Shown piece by piece: positions 63,713 through 64,000 of a stretch of 64,000 nucleotides of DNA; position 1 is the stretch's first letter, and each line of letters opens with the position of its first letter. This DNA is from Ruegeria sp. ANG-R (GTDB lineage: Bacteria; Pseudomonadota; Alphaproteobacteria; Rhodobacterales; Rhodobacteraceae): NCBI RefSeq assembly GCF_000813985.1, contig NZ_JWLJ01000006.1, positions 1 through 64,000 on the forward strand. Direction: 5' to 3'. The translations under genes were made by a program, and so were the position numbers. The notes under the pieces were generated by a model, which was given only the letters and a program-made list of their open reading frames with translations, did no database searches and was not told where the DNA came from.

Positions 63713-64000
63713 ATGACCCTTCTCGGCACTCAAGACTTATCAGCGGACACCGACGGCATCGCCAAAGCCGCTGACCTGCTGCGGCAGGGGTTACTGGTCG
63801 CCTTCCCGACCGAGACTGTCTATGGCCTCGGCGGAGATGCGCGAAACGGAGAAGCCGTCGCTGCGATCTACGAGGCCAAGGGGCGGCCCAGCTTCAACCC
63901 GCTAATTGCTCATGTCGCCTCAACCGAGACCGCGAAACGGTTCGTCGAGTGGACTGATCAGGCCGAACAGCTTGCGAAAGCCTTCTGGCCCGGACCACTG
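63713..64000 (+). CDS. Threonylcarbamoyl-AMP synthase (Sua5/YrdC), 5' part
   Basis: The first 96 codons are present and the gene runs off the window edge. LLRQGLLVAFPTETVYGLGG and KGRPSFNPLIAHV are hallmarks of the Sua5/YrdC/TsaC family, which makes threonylcarbamoyl-AMP for the t6A modification of tRNA. Whether it has the long Sua5 C-terminal domain cannot be seen. Divergent from the acyl-CoA dehydrogenase. Confidence 0.92.
   Translation, partial: MTLLGTQDLSADTDGIAKAADLLRQGLLVAFPTETVYGLGGDARNGEAVAAIYEAKGRPSFNPLIAHVASTETAKRFVEWTDQAEQLAKAFWPGPL

Overview
The window reads as chromosomal DNA from an alphaproteobacterium of the Rhodobacteraceae, Roseobacter group, most like Ruegeria. The basis is the family of nearly every protein, moderately high GC, dense overlapping operons, and a gene order I recognise from that group: sdh, ethylmalonyl-CoA genes, mdh, suc operon, lpd, ftsEX, lysA/argH, phaAB, etfD, moeA/mobAB/fdhD. 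The species assignment is inference. I saw no rRNA, tRNA, insertion sequence, integrase or CRISPR array.

Layout. 1-930: three small minus-strand genes, two with visible terminators. 939-4332: sdhCDAB (minus). 4537-9186: a DUF1194 protein and an ethylmalonyl-CoA pathway cluster (mcl2, an NnrU-like gene, a DUF1737 gene, mcd), then a small secreted protein and a TauE/SafE exporter. 9346-24321: mdh, a lectin-like/Hint protein, then the suc operon (sucC, sucD, two DUF805 genes, sucA, sucB, a small dimeric-barrel-like gene) and lpd. Several unrelated small genes interrupt this operon. 24437-31662: a TerB-like membrane protein, the ftsE-ftsX-plsC-PPOX operon, a zinc-ribbon protein and a TIGR02302 protein. 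31698-35411: lysA, two tiny lipoproteins, argH, and a divergent TlpA-like thioredoxin. 35477-38908: small conserved proteins, a sterol-desaturase-family enzyme and an EAL protein. 39103-41188: phaA and phaB. 41270-49892: a LysR regulator with a DMT exporter, trmN6, a polyprenyl synthase, ispE, a TPR lipoprotein-like protein and etfD. 50029-52663: soxR with a divergent VOC gene, greA and a membrane protein. 52708-57086: moeA, mobB, mobA, fdhD and azlCD. 57075-63580: a lipoprotein, cytochrome aa3 subunit IV, a secreted phospholipase A2-like protein, a GDPD, a DUF6173 gene, an MBL-fold hydrolase and a DmdC-type acyl-CoA dehydrogenase. The 5' part of a Sua5/YrdC gene runs off the right edge.

Together the genes cover acetate and C2 assimilation and oxidation. 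PhaA and PhaB make (R)-3-hydroxybutyryl-CoA for PHB or the ethylmalonyl-CoA pathway. Mcd and Mcl2 handle late steps of that pathway. SDH, MDH, succinyl-CoA synthetase and 2-oxoglutarate dehydrogenase form the adjoining arc of the TCA cycle, and EtfD and the acyl-CoA dehydrogenase feed electrons to the quinone pool.

Two observations stand out. First, sdhC and sucC, about 8 kb apart and divergent, each carry the same 39-bp composite operator (two GTGATCAC palindromes 21 bp apart, flanks identical) about 110 bp before the start codon. Second, the first 61 bp of sucD are duplicated about 0.9 kb upstream, and the copies flank a methyltransferase gene whose start overlaps the stop of the truncated sucD copy. 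This looks like a cargo gene captured inside the TCA operon.
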